Source: Collinsella aerofaciens (GTDB taxonomy: Bacteria; Actinomycetota; Coriobacteriia; Coriobacteriales; Coriobacteriaceae). Taken from it: DNA of 64,000 bases. The notes under the pieces are model-generated. The model ran no database searches. It saw nothing but the letters and a program-made list of their open reading frames with translations, and had not been told where the DNA came from. Positions 11,557 to 20,241 of the stretch are shown in pieces. The stretch is from contig NZ_CP084004.1 of NCBI RefSeq assembly GCF_020181355.1, positions 2,046,001 through 2,110,000 on the forward strand, in the 5' to 3' direction. Numbering within the stretch: position 1 is the stretch's first letter; every line of letters begins with the position of its first letter. Position numbers and translations under genes: made by a program.

Positions 11557-12078
11557 CTACTTGTCCATATCGATCAGGCCGTCCATAACGTGGACGGAAA
11601 TTGTTCCTGTGTCGGGAAGATCGAGCACGACCTGCTCGATCACGGGAATCAGTACCTCGCCGTACCGATCGCCCTCGACAACCCAAACATCGTTAGCGAG
11701 CGTCGACATGATCTCGACGATCGTGCCGAGCGAACCGAAGCGCTCGTCGACCACCTCGCGACCCATCAGGTCGGTATAGGCAGCGTCGAGCGAATCGAGC
11801 TCAAAGTCGTCACGATTTGCCAGCACGTAGCATCCCGTGATGCCCTCGGCGGCCGTCAAGTCGTCAATGCCCTCAAACGAGACCAGATCGCCATCGCCCG
11901 TATCGGTGACGGACACGACCGTGCAAAAGCGGTCGCGCTTGAGCGCCGGCGGCGTCAGGGCGACGCGCATACCAGGCTCTAATACAGAAGGAAGCCCCCG
12001 CAGCGGCTGCGCGAGGACCTCCCCCTTCCTTCCGTGCGGCTTGACCACACGGGCGATGTTTTTGTACTGGGACCTCAA
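11557..12078 (-). CDS. rimM: Ribosome maturation factor RimM
   Basis: RimM assists 30S head assembly and binds S19. The N-terminal barrel reads IARVVKPHGRKGEVLAQPLRG and the C-terminal PRC-barrel LMGREVVDERFGSLGTIVEI ... EVLIPVIEQVV. It has 173 residues. The reading frame opens with TTG at 12078, and no ATG fits the family N-terminus, so a TTG start is likely. The stop of khpA is 4 bp upstream. A purine stretch (AGGACC) partly overlaps the region before the TTG. Confidence 0.92.
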   Translation of the reverse strand: MRSQYKNIARVVKPHGRKGEVLAQPLRGLPSVLEPGMRVALTPPALKRDRFCTVVSVTDTGDGDLVSFEGIDDLTAAEGITGCYVLANRDDFELDSLDAAYTDLMGREVVDERFGSLGTIVEIMSTLANDVWVVEGDRYGEVLIPVIEQVVLDLPDTGTISVHVMDGLIDMDK

Positions 12079-12082
12079 GGTC

Positions 12083-12367
12083 CTAGCCCAGAACCTCTAC
12101 CTCGACAGCAGTGTCGAGGCGAGCGGCCAGTGCACGGGCGAGCGTGCGAATGGCCTTGATGGTACGGCCACGACGGCCGATGACCTTAGCGACGTCATCC
12201 TCGGCGACCGAAACCTCAATCGTAGAGGCGTCGTCACCATCGATGACCTCAAGGCTCACGGAATCCGGGTCGTCGACGATCTGAACAACGAGATATTCGA
12301 CGAGATCGGCGATGCGATCTGAGAGCATTGCCTCACCCTCGAGCTGTGCAGCGTCAACCTCAGGCAC
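12083..12367 (-). CDS. khpA: KH-domain RNA-binding protein KhpA
   Basis: A small RNA chaperone-like protein with one KH domain: VAKVIGRRGRTIKAIRTLARA contains the GxxG-type loop (GRRG). In Gram-positives KhpA partners KhpB/EloR in post-transcriptional control of cell elongation. It is encoded between rpsP and rimM, its conserved location. The start is GTG at 12367, 6 nt after AGGAG. An internal ATG (MLSDRIADLV) would match the shorter family length but has no ribosome site. Confidence 0.93.
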   Translation of the reverse strand: MPEVDAAQLEGEAMLSDRIADLVEYLVVQIVDDPDSVSLEVIDGDDASTIEVSVAEDDVAKVIGRRGRTIKAIRTLARALAARLDTAVEVEVLG

Positions 12368-12370
12368 GAT

Positions 12371-12712
12371 TTACTCCTCGGCGCCCTCAGCGGCCTCAGC
12401 GGCAGCCTTAGCGGCCTCGGCCTCTTTGGCGAGCTGCTTCTTGGACTTCTTGACGACGGTCTCGGTCTTCTCGCCCTCGTTGGCGGCCTTGACCAGAGCG
12501 GCGACGGCGTCGGTGAGCTGAGCGCCCTTGGACTGCCAGTCGGCGATCTTCTCGAGGTCGAGGTTGATGGTCTTGGGGGCGGTCATCGGGTTGTAGCGGC
12601 CAACCTCCTCGATGATACGACCGTCACGCGGGGCGCGGGAATCGGCGACGACGACACGGTAGTACGGACGCTTCTTAGCGCCGTGACGAGCAAGGCGAAT
12701 CTTGACTGCCAA
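12371..12712 (-). CDS. rpsP: 30S ribosomal protein S16, with Ala/Glu/Lys-rich tail
   Basis: bS16 core [24 protein letters not shown] followed by [14 protein letters not shown] and [20 protein letters not shown]. The start is TTG at 12712, because GGAGGAG lies 6 nt upstream and the next residues AVKIRL match the family N-terminus. At 113 residues it is longer than the usual 80-90. The last ~30 residues ([20 protein letters not shown]...) are a low-complexity charged/alanine extension. Confidence 0.96.
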   Translation of the reverse strand: MAVKIRLARHGAKKRPYYRVVVADSRAPRDGRIIEEVGRYNPMTAPKTINLDLEKIADWQSKGAQLTDAVAALVKAANEGEKTETVVKKSKKQLAKEAEAAKAAAEAAEGAEE

Positions 12713-12768
12713 AGGAAACTCCTCCAACCAAGCAGCTTTAGGCTGCAACTACAAACAAACAGTTGAAC

Positions 12769-12797
12769 ATAATACGCCATCGACGCGGGCAGGTGAA
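12769..12797 (-). promoter_or_regulatory. Candidate proximal promoter of rpsP operon
   Basis: Minus strand TTCACC, 17-nt spacer, TATTAT. It would give a leader of about 50 nt that includes a small GCAGC/GCTGC hairpin. Confidence 0.45.
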
Positions 12798-12841
12798 GTC
12801 CGTGAGACCAACTTCTTCGGTGTAGTCGAGGGCAAATCCAT

Positions 12842-12869
12842 ATCTTAGACAAGAATTCGGGATTTGCAA
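12842..12869 (-). promoter_or_regulatory. Candidate distal promoter of rpsP operon
   Basis: Minus strand TTGCAA, 16-nt spacer, TAAGAT. It faces away from dinB and would drive rpsP-khpA-rimM-trmD-lepB, possibly reading on into glyQS. Confidence 0.45.
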
Positions 12870-12901
12870 GCACATACACGCACCCCACATGAGCTGCGCG
12901 G

Positions 12902-12907
12902 TATACT
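12902..12907 (+). promoter_or_regulatory. -10 element placing dinB transcription start at its ATG
   Basis: TATACT ends 6 nt before the A of the dinB ATG (12914), the normal -10 to +1 spacing, so the mRNA would be leaderless. No Shine-Dalgarno sequence precedes the ATG. A good -35 box is not visible. Confidence 0.5.
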
Positions 12908-12913
12908 CATGAC

Positions 12914-14167
12914 ATGGAAAGACGCGAACATACATACGGTTATGAGGATGCCACAGGCGTCACGCCGCCTCCCTGGACGGGTCCGGCGGTGGGCCTGATG
13001 GACCTCGATGCGTTTTTTGCGAGCGTGGAGATGCTCGATCATCCCGAATGGCGCGGCAAGCCGCTCATCGTGGGCGGAGACGCCGATTCGCGTGGCGTCG
13101 TGTCCACGTGTTCGTATGAGGCACGTCGCTTTGGCGTGCACTCTGCCATGGCCTCGGCCGAAGCGCGGCACTTGTGCCCGCAAGCCATTTGGACGCACGG
13201 GCATTTTAATCGCTACCGCGAGGTCAGCGCGCAGGTCATGGCGATTCTCGCCGACGAGACCCCGCGCGTTGAGCGCGTATCCATCGACGAAGCCTTTATC
13301 GATATCACACCGGGTCGCTTTGCGCCCGAAGACCCGCTGCTGGTTGCGCGGCGTATAAGCGACCGCGTGGCAGGGCTGGGAGTGACCTGCTCCATTGGCG
13401 TGGGCTGCAACAAGACGGTCGCAAAGATCGCAAGCGAGCGGGATAAGCCGTTTGGGCTGACCATCGTGCGCCCCGGAACCGAGCAGCGCTTTTTGGCCGC
13501 GCTGCCGGTATCTGCCATGAGCGGCATCGGGCGCTCGGCCGAGGAGCGACTGCGCCGCATGCGCATCTACACCCTCGGCGAGCTATCACGTGCACCGGAA
13601 TCCACCTTGTCCTCTATTTTTGGCGTCAACGGCGAACGCATGCGCCAGCGTGCGCTGGGACTCGAAATCTCCGAAGTCACGAGTCTCGATGAAGAGCGCG
13701 AGGTCAAGTCGGTCAGCAATGAACGCACCTTTGCGAAAGATTTGACTGAGCGTGGGGATATTGAGGCGGCGATTGCGCTGTTGGGAGAGTCAGTGGGACG
13801 CCGCCTGCGCCGTCAGGGGCTGACGGGTGCCACGGTAACGCTCAAGCTTAAGTATTCGTATGGCAGCGGGCGTACGGCACAGCGCCGGCTGCCTCATCCG
13901 ACCGACGATGAGAACATCTTCGTGGCGGTTGCACTCGAACTGCTCGACAACATCTGGCAGGATGGCATGCATGTTCGCTTAGCGGGCATCGGCATGAGCG
14001 ACTTCGACCACCAAGGCGGCATCCAGACTGACCTGTTCTGCGAGATCGATGACCGCGGAGCCCAATCCAGCGACCGCCGCGACCTCTCCGTCGCCATCGA
14101 CGCCGTCCGAGACAAATTCGGCGACACCGCCCTTTCCTTCGGCCGCCAATCCCGCTTCAATAACTAG
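12914..14167 (+). CDS. dinB: DNA polymerase IV (Y-family translesion polymerase)
   Basis: Error-prone polymerase for bypass of damaged templates. Catalytic acidic residues lie in MDLDAFFASVE (Asp30, with Phe35 as steric gate) and VSIDEAFIDI (Asp125, Glu126). GVGCNKTVAKIASERDKP and the HhH-like MSGIGRSAEERLRRM follow, then the little-finger domain with KSVSNERTFAKDL. It contains 417 residues. I see no clear C-terminal beta-clamp motif beyond the ordinary tail. Divergent from rpsP. Its end faces the REP elements and transposase. Confidence 0.95.
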   Translation: MERREHTYGYEDATGVTPPPWTGPAVGLMDLDAFFASVEMLDHPEWRGKPLIVGGDADSRGVVSTCSYEARRFGVHSAMASAEARHLCPQAIWTHGHFNRYREVSAQVMAILADETPRVERVSIDEAFIDITPGRFAPEDPLLVARRISDRVAGLGVTCSIGVGCNKTVAKIASERDKPFGLTIVRPGTEQRFLAALPVSAMSGIGRSAEERLRRMRIYTLGELSRAPESTLSSIFGVNGERMRQRALGLEISEVTSLDEEREVKSVSNERTFAKDLTERGDIEAAIALLGESVGRRLRRQGLTGATVTLKLKYSYGSGRTAQRRLPHPTDDENIFVAVALELLDNIWQDGMHVRLAGIGMSDFDHQGGIQTDLFCEIDDRGAQSSDRRDLSVAIDAVRDKFGDTALSFGRQSRFNN

Positions 14168-14214
14168 TCTTTTTTGGACGGGGGGGTTGCTGCCTTCCGT
14201 CCGACACGGCATTG

Positions 14215-14335
14215 GTAGTCAATTTGGGACGGGGCTATTTTAGCTACCCCTATATATCGGTTGAGATTCATTCGGCCTAATTCATTCACCGTCAGCCAAA
14301 GGGTAGCTAAAATAGCCCCGTCCCAAATTGACTAC
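14215..14335. repeat. REP-like inverted pair (BIME-like unit), copy 1
   Basis: Two 33-nt arms at 14215-14247 and 14303-14335 are perfect reverse complements of each other, with core TTTGGGACGGGGC and ends GTAG...CTAC. A 55-nt spacer separates them. The unit lies between the convergent ends of dinB and the transposase gene. Its spacer is recognisably related to that of copy 2 at 40953-41075, so the whole ~120-bp unit appears to move as one. Confidence 0.9.
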
Positions 14336-14370
14336 CCCGGATGTCCGGTTTGCCCGCCGCAACAAAACTC

Positions 14371-14386
14371 TGTCCCAAATAGCTAC
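14371..14386. repeat. Partial REP overlapping transposase stop codon
   Basis: TGTCCCAAATAGCTAC is a truncated arm of the same repeat. The transposase stop codon (14383-14385) falls inside it. Confidence 0.7.
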
Positions 14387-15132
14387 TGATCGAGCTTGAC
14401 CTTCTGAATCGTGCAGTGACCGATGCCCGTGAGGCGCACGATCTGCTTTATCGAAAAGCCCTCGTTTTTGAGCGTACGGATGTAGTTGTCGCGCACGGCT
14501 TTAGGCAAATCTTTAAGGTGGTGAGGCTCATACGGTTTAAGGAGAGCCTGTGCAAACTCCAGTGCATCTATGTCGCTCACATGAGCGCCGTCACGGAAGC
14601 AATATCGATTCGGTTCTCCCGAGGTACTGAAAGCAAAAAATCTATGAGAATCTCCGAGCAAACCTAGCACACATTCAGTCATACAAATACCCGGGTATCC
14701 CATATATTCGCTAAAACTGCTCCAACGATATAGTGAAGCAGTCCCAATCCTGGCTTTCGCAGGATTATCGTGAATATATCTCACACAGTTGAGCAGCTGA
14801 TCATCGTTAAGAATCGGCACGCTCTTAAATCGATCCTGAAAAACTGGTCCCTTCCGTCCGGTTTTCGCGTTGAAATACATCGCATATGCAGTCGTAACAG
14901 AGTGCATGCAATCGCTCAGGTGAACATGTTCATCATCTAGCAACAAGTGAATATGGTTGTCCATAAGGCACCAAGCAATGATATTGACGTCGTATTTTCG
15001 GCATTTCGAGGCAAGCAACCGAATCAAATATATCCGATCATCGGCATCCTCAAATATCAGCTGACCACCACAGCCCTTTTGGACGACATGGTAATAGCCG
15101 TAAACAGAGATTTCCCGCGCGGTCCGAGTCAT
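14383..15132 (-). CDS. REP-associated tyrosine transposase (RAYT, Y1/HUH family)
   Basis: A 249-residue single-strand DNA transposase of the IS200-like Y1_Tnp fold. The HUH metal site is HIH at residues 60-62 in AWCLMDNHIHLLL. The probable catalytic tyrosine is Tyr119 in VRYIHDNPAKA. AYAMYFN and GPVFQDRFKSV are typical. Residues ~210-249 form a helix-turn-helix (FSIKQIVRLTGIGHCTIQKV). I chose ATG at 15132, with AGGAGG 8 nt upstream. REP-like palindromes lie on both sides, which supports RAYT rather than an autonomous IS. It looks intact. Confidence 0.93.
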   Translation of the reverse strand: MTRTAREISVYGYYHVVQKGCGGQLIFEDADDRIYLIRLLASKCRKYDVNIIAWCLMDNHIHLLLDDEHVHLSDCMHSVTTAYAMYFNAKTGRKGPVFQDRFKSVPILNDDQLLNCVRYIHDNPAKARIGTASLYRWSSFSEYMGYPGICMTECVLGLLGDSHRFFAFSTSGEPNRYCFRDGAHVSDIDALEFAQALLKPYEPHHLKDLPKAVRDNYIRTLKNEGFSIKQIVRLTGIGHCTIQKVKLDQ

Positions 15133-15233
15133 ACGCATCTCCTCCTCTACAGATAACAAATACGTTACCCGAGTCGGAAAGCTAAATATCACGCAATGAA
15201 CCGCAACTCGCTTCTATCGGCGAACGGTAGGTA

Positions 15234-15266
15234 GTAGCTAAAAAAGCCCCGTCCCAAATTAGCTAC
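15234..15266. repeat. REP-like element, single copy upstream of transposase
   Basis: A 33-nt element with ends GTAGCTAA / TTAGCTAC (8-bp inverted ends) and core GCCCCGTCCCAAA. Same family as 14303-14335. Confidence 0.85.
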
Positions 15267-15270
15267 TTTG

Positions 15271-15313
15271 GGCAAAAAGAAAGGCGGGCAGCTGCGGAAA
15301 ACCGCAACTGCCC
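15271..15313 (-). terminator. Rho-independent terminator after rsfS
   Basis: The minus-strand stem GGGCAGTTGCGG / CCGCAGCTGCCC with a TTTT loop is followed by GCCTTTCTTTTT. It ends the nadD-yqeK-rsfS transcript and lies between two REP elements. Confidence 0.85.
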
Positions 15314-15329
15314 GGCGATATGCGTGAGG

Positions 15330-15358
15330 GTAGCTAAACCCCGTCTCAAATGAGCTAC
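15330..15358. repeat. Degenerate REP abutting rsfS stop
   Basis: A 29-nt diverged element (GTAGCTAAACCCCGTCTCAA...GAGCTAC). It overlaps the first base of the rsfS stop codon. Confidence 0.75.
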
Positions 15359-15813
15359 TAGAGGAGATTGAGGGGGAGCTGGGGGGCGTCTCCCCAGAGT
15401 TTCTCGAGGCGGTAGAAGTCGCGGGCTTCGGGAGTGAAGACGTGGACGACAACCGAACCGTAGTCCATGAGCATCCAAGTCTTCTGCTCGCGGCCCTCGA
15501 TGGAGAACGGATGCTCGCCGCAAGCCTCGGCGACCTTCTCCTCAATCTCGTCGACGATCGAATCAACCTGGCGGTTGTTGGTGCCGGTAGCAAGGACAAA
15601 GTAGTCGCACACATCGGAAAGCTCAGTCAGGTCGAGCACCTGAACGTCCTCGCCCTTCTTGTCGTAGGCGGCCTGCGCGGCGGCGCGGGCGACATCCTCG
15701 GCGGCGACACCGCTCGCGGACAGCGAGGCGGCGGTGCGGTCGGACGTGGCGGCGAAGCTCTTGTGCTCCACATCCTTGAGAATCTGCTCGTCAGTCATGG
15801 TCTCGTCGGCCAT
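15358..15813 (-). CDS. rsfS: Ribosomal silencing factor RsfS
   Basis: RsfS binds L14 and blocks subunit joining in starvation. The family core is VLDLTELSDVCDYFVLATGTNNRQVDSIVDEIEE, then EGREQKTWMLMDYGSVVVHVFTPEARDFYRLEKLWGDA. With 151 residues it has an N-terminal extension of ~40 residues rich in Ala, Asp and Glu. It follows yqeK by 28 bp in the standard obgE-nadD-yqeK-rsfS order. Confidence 0.95.
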   Translation of the reverse strand: MADETMTDEQILKDVEHKSFAATSDRTAASLSASGVAAEDVARAAAQAAYDKKGEDVQVLDLTELSDVCDYFVLATGTNNRQVDSIVDEIEEKVAEACGEHPFSIEGREQKTWMLMDYGSVVVHVFTPEARDFYRLEKLWGDAPQLPLNLL

Positions 15814-15841
15814 GGAATACCTCTTTCTAGACGCACCCGAG

Positions 15842-16450
15842 CTAGCGTAGCTGGGCGTAATGGTTGTAAATCGTAATAGCCGTGGGATAAAGATAACGCC
15901 CGGACTGGATCACATAGACCAAACCCTGCGCAAAACAGGAGAAGAACAACTCATCGAGCGTCGACTCCCCCACCATCTTGCGCAGCGCATGCGCATAGTC
16001 GCCGTGGCGGTTGGGCTCGATGGCATCGGCCACAAAGACCACCATATCGAGCGGCGTCATGTCGCAAGCTCCCACGGTGTGACGGTCGACAGCCTGAAAG
16101 ACCGCCGGCGACAGCCCGGGAAAAAGCTGCGGAAGCTCATAGGCGGCAACTGGGCCATGCAGCAGCGGTGTCGCGGCCGAAGGAGAGCCGGCAACCTTGA
16201 TGCCATAGTGAAGCGCGCGGGCCACGAGCTCGTCATCGGAAAGCACCTTGTCCCAGTCGTGGATCAAGCCGGCGGCAGCGGCATCAAAGCGGTCAACGCC
16301 GTAGACCTCGGCCAGATGAAGTGCGGTCTCGGCAACACCCAGCGAATGCACATAGCGCTTGCGCTTATCCTTCATGCGAACATCGAGCAGCTCTTGAATG
16401 CGCTTGAGCAGTGCGCGCTCATCGCCCTCAAACTGATCCTCTACCGACAA
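15842..16450 (-). CDS. yqeK: YqeK, HD-domain diadenosine tetraphosphatase
   Basis: Members hydrolyse Ap4A symmetrically to two ADP. HD-domain signature: KRYVHSLGVAETALHLAEVYG, then AGLIHDWDKVLSDDEL with the HD pair, and later LLHGPVAAYEL and VDRHTVGACDMTPLDMVVFVADAIEPNR. The 202-residue frame opens with TTG at 16450, 6 nt after GGGGG. The next ATG lies only at residue 27 (MKDKRKR). Located between nadD and rsfS as in other Gram-positives. Confidence 0.92.
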   Translation of the reverse strand: MSVEDQFEGDERALLKRIQELLDVRMKDKRKRYVHSLGVAETALHLAEVYGVDRFDAAAAGLIHDWDKVLSDDELVARALHYGIKVAGSPSAATPLLHGPVAAYELPQLFPGLSPAVFQAVDRHTVGACDMTPLDMVVFVADAIEPNRHGDYAHALRKMVGESTLDELFFSCFAQGLVYVIQSGRYLYPTAITIYNHYAQLR

Positions 16451-16462
16451 CGTAGACCCCCA

Positions 16463-17140
16463 TCACTCAAAATCTTCTTGGCCCAAATCGGCATATAGCC
16501 TGCGTTTGCGAATGTAGCCGAGCACGGACTCGCTCGTAAGATAGCGCACGCTCATGCCGCGGGCAACTCGCTTACGAATGTTCGTCGAGCTGATCGCCAG
16601 CGCCGGAATCTGAATATAGCGCACGTCGAACGGCAGCCCCGACTCTTTGATTCGGGCACGCGCTGTATCGATATCAAAGCCCGGTCGTGTCGCCGCAATA
16701 AAGGTAGCAAGCTCAGCGATTCGTTCGGCATCATGCCAGGTCACGATATCGATAATCGCATCGGCGCCCGTAATAAAGTAGAGCTTTACCTGCGGCGGGT
16801 AAAAGTCGCGAAGGGCATGAAGCGTATCAGCCGTATAGGTTACGCCCGGGCGGTCGATCTCGAACCGGCTCGCCAAAAAGGCCGGGTTCGCGGCGGTGGC
16901 GAGGACCGTCATGGCATAACGATCCTCGGCAGGCGTCACCGGCTTGTCAAGCTTAAAGGCAGGCGTGCCCGCCGGCATAAAGAGCACGGCATCCAAGTCG
17001 AGGGACTCACGCGCCTGCTCAGCGGTCACCAGGTGCCCGTAATGGATGGGATCAAAGGTGCCACCCATAATGCCGAGCCTAAACTCCTGCCCGTCCTCTA
17101 GAGGAAGCTCGGGCAGACCGATTCCACCGCGCAGCGACAT
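16463..17140 (-). CDS. nadD: Nicotinate-nucleotide adenylyltransferase
   Basis: NadD forms deamido-NAD from nicotinate mononucleotide and ATP. The nucleotidyltransferase motif LGIMGGTFDPIHYGHLVTAEQA and the C-terminal ISSTNIRKRVARGMSVRYLTSESVLGYI are clear. The 225-residue length includes about 20 extra N-terminal residues before the family start. The start ATG lies 3 nt after the obgE stop. Confidence 0.96.
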   Translation of the reverse strand: MSLRGGIGLPELPLEDGQEFRLGIMGGTFDPIHYGHLVTAEQARESLDLDAVLFMPAGTPAFKLDKPVTPAEDRYAMTVLATAANPAFLASRFEIDRPGVTYTADTLHALRDFYPPQVKLYFITGADAIIDIVTWHDAERIAELATFIAATRPGFDIDTARARIKESGLPFDVRYIQIPALAISSTNIRKRVARGMSVRYLTSESVLGYIRKRRLYADLGQEDFE

Positions 17141-17143
17141 GGC

Positions 17144-18622
<1,479 letters not shown>

Positions 18623-18625
18623 CTA

Positions 18626-18670
18626 CAAAAAAGAGGGAGACCCTTGAATCCTAAAACTCAAGTGCCTCCC
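18626..18670 (-). terminator. Rho-independent terminator after rpmA
   Basis: Minus-strand stem GGGAGGCACTTGA / TCAAGGGTCTCCC with a 10-nt loop, followed by TCTTTTTT. Its T-run ends about 10 nt before the obgE ribosome site. Confidence 0.82.
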
Positions 18671-18695
18671 ACATATGTGCTCTATGAAGGGTGAA

Positions 18696-18953
18696 TTACG
18701 CGTTCGCGAGCGGGCGTACGCTGACCCTGTGCTTGATACCCTTGTGGAACTCAACGGTACCGTCGACCAGCGCGAACAGCGTGTCGTCCTTACCACGGCC
18801 AACGTTCTCACCCGGGTGGATGTGCGTGCCGTGCTGACGGACGAGAATCGTGCCCGTGGTTACCGTCTGGCCGGCATAGCGCTTCGTGCCAAGGCGCTGA
18901 CCGCGGGAGTCACGGCCATTACGGGAGGAACCGAGTCCTTTTTTGTGTGCCAT
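18696..18953 (-). CDS. rpmA: 50S ribosomal protein L27
   Basis: bL27 located near the peptidyl transferase centre. The 85-residue product begins [21 protein letters not shown] without the cleavable N-terminal extension found in many Firmicutes. [28 protein letters not shown] is diagnostic. It follows rplU by 33 bp. Confidence 0.97.
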   Translation of the reverse strand: MAHKKGLGSSRNGRDSRGQRLGTKRYAGQTVTTGTILVRQHGTHIHPGENVGRGKDDTLFALVDGTVEFHKGIKHRVSVRPLANA

Positions 18954-18986
18954 TGTGTATACCTACTCTTTCGTTACGAGTGTAAT

Positions 18987-19361
18987 CTACTCGGCGACGG
19001 GAGCCTCGGCAACAGCCTCGGCCTCTGCCTTGACAGCCTTCTTGGCGCGGGACGTAGCCTGGACCTTCACGATCTTCAGCTTGGTGAGCTGCTGACGGTG
19101 ACCCTTCAGACGACGATAGCGCTTACGCTTGTGGAACTTGAAGACCAGCTGCTTCTCGCCCTTGAACTGCTCAACGATCTGAGCGGTAACCTTGGCCTTG
19201 GCCAGCTTGTCGGGATCGGTGACGATCTTCTTACCATCGTTGAGGAAGATAACCGGCAGGGTGACCTTGTCGCCCTCATTGCCCTCGATCTTCTCGACGG
19301 TGATGACATCGTCGGTGGCGACCTTGTACTGCTTGCCGCCCGTGTTAACGATTGCGTACAT
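18987..19361 (-). CDS. rplU: 50S ribosomal protein L21, extended C-terminus
   Basis: bL21 core MYAIVNTGGKQYKVATDDVITVEKIEG ... FKFHKRKRYRRLKGHRQQLTKLKI. The protein has 124 residues, about 20 more than usual, because of an Ala/Glu/Val/Lys tail (KKAVKAEAEAVAEAPVAE). The start ATG at 19361 fits the family; a longer frame from 19382 is possible but not expected. First gene of the rplU-rpmA unit with its own promoter. Confidence 0.97.
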   Translation of the reverse strand: MYAIVNTGGKQYKVATDDVITVEKIEGNEGDKVTLPVIFLNDGKKIVTDPDKLAKAKVTAQIVEQFKGEKQLVFKFHKRKRYRRLKGHRQQLTKLKIVKVQATSRAKKAVKAEAEAVAEAPVAE

Positions 19362-19403
19362 GTTTACTTGCCCTTCATGCATCAGTTAGTGCAACAGCCG
19401 AAT

Positions 19404-19432
19404 ATAGTAGCAGGCGAAAATACCCCCGTCAA
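19404..19432 (-). promoter_or_regulatory. Strong sigma70-type promoter for rplU-rpmA
   Basis: Minus strand TTGACG, exactly 17-nt spacer, TACTAT. It overlaps the last codon of the upstream radical-SAM-associated gene and gives a leader of about 36 nt. Confidence 0.75.
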
Positions 19433-20241
19433 CGAGTATGTGGAGCAAATCCACAAGTTCGCACAGGTATGGGGCTGACGAGTCGGCCCTCGTCGTCCTC
19501 GCATGCTTGATTCTGACGCTCGACATCGTAGGAGCAGATGGTCACGAGGTCTTGCATACCGGTGGAAACAATAGGTGCATCCACGCCCGGGGTCAAGCCC
19601 TGCAACAAAACATCAGCAGCAGAAAGCAAAATTTCCGGACGCATAGAGCCCTCGTTGTCGGCATGGGTGTCGAGCATGAGAACCAAATGGTCCGGGCGCT
19701 CCCCCGCCGTGAGCTCATAGCCAACGAGCGTGTGATCCAAATCCAAGCGCTTGCTCTTTTTGCCGCGCGCGTAGTCGATGCCATGATCCGCGCGCAGCGT
19801 GTCGATCGCACGACGCACCTCGTCGGCGCTTACGGGCGCCTCGGGATCCAGGTGTAAGTCGATGCGATACGACAGGCGCGTGAGCTGCGCCGTCAATGCC
19901 GGCGTGCGCACGTCGATGTACGCCGCCTCGATGGGCGCCAGATCGGCCGGAGACGCCGCAGCCAGGCGCTCAAACGCCTCGTCGAGCGCCACGAACTCGG
20001 TCATAAACAGGTCATACCACTCGCAGGTCGACGACGTACCAACCGGTAGCGCCGAAGAGAAGCCCACGCGCATGTGCGGAGAGAAGCCCTGCGTGACGGC
20101 ATAGGGAAGTCCCGCACGGCGCACGATGCGCTCAATGGTATGGATCACTTCGAGATGGCCCAGGTACTTAAGGCGATCGCGCTTGCCATAGCGAACACGA
20201 AGTCTAAAGAGCGTGGGGTTGTCGGTCAGGCGCTCACTCAT
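19429..20241 (-). CDS. TIGR03936-family radical-SAM-associated protein (DUF2344)
   Basis: The 270-residue product matches the family that accompanies TIGR03960 radical SAM proteins: FRLRVRYGKRDRLKYLGHLEVIHTIERIVRRAGLPYAVTQGFSPH, then RVGFSSALPVGTSSTCEWYDLF. No catalytic residues can be assigned. Its ATG overlaps the upstream radical SAM stop by 4 nt (ATGA), indicating coupled synthesis. In other bacteria the two are fused or adjacent near rplU. The function is unknown; RNA modification is a guess from the company it keeps. Confidence 0.85.
   Translation of the reverse strand: MSERLTDNPTLFRLRVRYGKRDRLKYLGHLEVIHTIERIVRRAGLPYAVTQGFSPHMRVGFSSALPVGTSSTCEWYDLFMTEFVALDEAFERLAAASPADLAPIEAAYIDVRTPALTAQLTRLSYRIDLHLDPEAPVSADEVRRAIDTLRADHGIDYARGKKSKRLDLDHTLVGYELTAGERPDHLVLMLDTHADNEGSMRPEILLSAADVLLQGLTPGVDAPIVSTGMQDLVTICSYDVERQNQACEDDEGRLVSPIPVRTCGFAPHTR

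Noticed and set aside
12870-12930. LexA/SOS box at dinB
   Set aside because: CGAACATACATAC resembles half of a Gram-positive SOS box but lacks the inverted half and lies inside the coding sequence.
14168-14214. Terminator directly after dinB
   Set aside because: GGACGG and CCGTCC could pair, but no T-run follows on either strand; the adjoining REP pair may serve that role.
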